Made by a program: the position numbers and the translations under genes | Part shown: positions 62,978 to 64,000 of the stretch, one piece after another | Layout of the letters: every line of letters starts with the position of its first letter | Numbering within the stretch: position 1 is the stretch's first letter | The notes under the pieces: model-generated | Told to the model about the DNA's origin: nothing | What the model saw: the letters and a program-made list of their open reading frames with translations, nothing else | Databases searched by the model: none | From: Clostridium sp. BNL1100 | Lineage (GTDB): Bacteria > Bacillota > Clostridia > Acetivibrionales > DSM-1351 | Assembly (NCBI RefSeq): GCF_000244875.1 | Contig: NC_016791.1 | Coordinates: 4,531,001 to 4,595,000 of the forward strand | DNA length: 64,000 nucleotides | Direction of reading: 5' to 3'

Positions 62978-64000
62978 TCAGGCGTTTACGCTCTTACTTT
63001 GTCTTCCAACCTTTTTACTTGGCGAAAACAAGAGCCACAAGCCAGCTGCAATAACAATTAAAGCGGCTACTGTACCAACTCCGAATGAAACTGCCCCTGT
63101 AAGCAAACTGCCTATTTGATAAATTATTAATGAAACGGCATATGCTAAAAGAGTCTGATAACCCACAGCAATTAAGGTCCACTTCCAACCGCCCATTTCA
63201 CGCTTAATAGCCCCTATCGCTGCAAAGCACGGCGCACAAAGAAGATTAAACGCCATAAATGCATAAGCACTAACAGCAGTGAACATACCTGAAATGCTTG
63301 CAAGCAATGCAGGATCACTCTCACTGACCTCACCCAGACCAAATAGAACACCAAAGGTTCCTACAACGTTCTCCTTAGCCGCAAGTCCGGTTACTGCGGC
63401 AACGGAAGCCTGCCATGTTCCAAAGCCCAAAGGCTTGAATACCGGTGCAATAACATTACCTATCGATGCCAGAATACTGTTTCCCTCCTCAACCATTTTA
63501 AAACTCCAGCTGAAGTTGGATAGGAACCATATAAGCCCGCATGCTACAAATATTACTGTTCCGGCCTTAATAATAAATGCCTTTCCGCGTTCCCACATAT
63601 GAATCAAAACACCCTTGCCGCCGGGAACATGATATTGTGGGAGTTCCATTACAAATGGCGCAGGATCACCTGAAAACAGCTTGGTTTTCTTGAGAATAAT
63701 CCCCGATACAATAACCATTAAAATACCTAAAAAATACGTTGACGGAGCAACCCACCATGATTTATCCGGAAACATCGCCCCTGCGATTAAAGCTATAATA
63801 GGCAGCTTAGCACTACATGGTATAAAGGTTGTAGTCATAATAGTCATTTTACGGTCTTTATCCTGTTCAATGGTTCTTGAGGCCATTATACCCGGAACAC
63901 CACATCCCGACGAAATAAGCATAGGAATAAATGACTTTCCTGAAAGACCGAATTTACGGAAAATCCTGTCCATAATAAAAGCTACACGGGCCATGTAACC
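62978..64000 (-). CDS. feoB: Ferrous iron transport protein B, C-terminal part (cut by window edge)
   Basis: About 341 residues visible, running off the right edge; an in-frame ATG at 63994 is internal (the reading continues as GYMARVAFIMDRIF). This is the FeoB membrane part: the Gate motif region SSGCGVPGIMASRTIEQDKDRK with the conserved Cys, then several helices and the second Gate-like segment ENVVGTFGVLFG, LCAPCFAAIGAIKREMG. The N-terminal G-protein domain lies outside the window. It imports Fe(II) across the membrane under anaerobic conditions. The Cys-rich gene follows. Confidence 0.95.
   Translation of the reverse strand, partial: GYMARVAFIMDRIFRKFGLSGKSFIPMLISSGCGVPGIMASRTIEQDKDRKMTIMTTTFIPCSAKLPIIALIAGAMFPDKSWWVAPSTYFLGILMVIVSGIILKKTKLFSGDPAPFVMELPQYHVPGGKGVLIHMWERGKAFIIKAGTVIFVACGLIWFLSNFSWSFKMVEEGNSILASIGNVIAPVFKPLGFGTWQASVAAVTGLAAKENVVGTFGVLFGLGEVSESDPALLASISGMFTAVSAYAFMAFNLLCAPCFAAIGAIKREMGGWKWTLIAVGYQTLLAYAVSLIIYQIGSLLTGAVSFGVGTVAALIVIAAGLWLLFSPSKKVGRQSKSVNA

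Overview
The window reads as chromosomal DNA of a low-GC, spore-forming, plant-polysaccharide-degrading clostridium, most like the Ruminiclostridium (Clostridium) cellulolyticum/papyrosolvens group. This is an inference from gene content: an alpha/beta-type spore protein, FeoB iron uptake, desulfoferrodoxin, two leucine T-boxes, citramalate-based isoleucine synthesis, and several hemicellulose genes (xylulokinase and ROK repressor, GH43 beta-xylosidase, a CE1-like esterase with CBM9, and arabinose catabolism with an AraK-type kinase). I saw no phage, insertion sequence or CRISPR array. Gene density is high, and most operons end in clear rho-independent terminators.

Layout. 1-2.7 kb: xylB followed by a ROK-type xylR, running leftward from one promoter that is covered by a 33-bp perfect palindrome. 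3.2-10.3 kb: a leftward branched-chain amino acid operon (leucine T-box, ilvB, ilvN, ilvC, leuA, then cimA after a terminator). 10.3-12.9 kb: GH43 enzyme, a one-cysteine thioredoxin-fold protein, tadA. 13-27.8 kb: a surface-glycan locus. gmd and fcl make GDP-L-fucose and point rightward. Facing them is a long leftward block: manC, a fucosyltransferase-like gene, E1 alpha and E1 beta of a thiamine-diphosphate enzyme, an NAD-sugar epimerase and a subtilase, then a terminator, then three more fucosyltransferase-like paralogues, an APH-like kinase and a DivIVA-like protein. An EamA/SMR-like protein, a GT2 glycosyltransferase and a DUF2304 protein diverge to the right of manC. 27.8-30.7 kb: leucine T-box and leuS. 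30.7-33 kb: agrB, a short agrD and agrC with no agrA. 33-39.3 kb: SNF2 helicase, M29 aminopeptidase, pepF. 39.5 kb: tRNA-Arg(CCT). 39.7-48.8 kb: secreted RCC1-like protein, MFS transporter, two esterases, a LacI regulator and small proteins. 48.8-54.2 kb: araR, araA-like, araK and araD, with an AraR-type operator. 54.4-59 kb: housekeeping genes, a spore protein and noncoding stretches rich in DnaA-box-like sequences. 59.1-62.6 kb: nadA-nadB-nadC. 62.7-64 kb: small Feo-associated protein and the C-terminal part of feoB, cut by the window edge.

The genes fit together in three themes: hemicellulose sugar use (xylose, arabinose, feruloylated xylan), leucine-sensed amino acid supply (two T-boxes that both appear to read CTC), and synthesis of a probably fucosylated surface glycan. 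The glycan block is the best candidate for an undescribed system. It combines its own GDP-mannose/GDP-fucose supply, four NodZ/FUT8-like transferase paralogues (two with a degenerate donor motif), an E1 alpha/beta pair without E2/E3, and a subtilase with no visible export signal.
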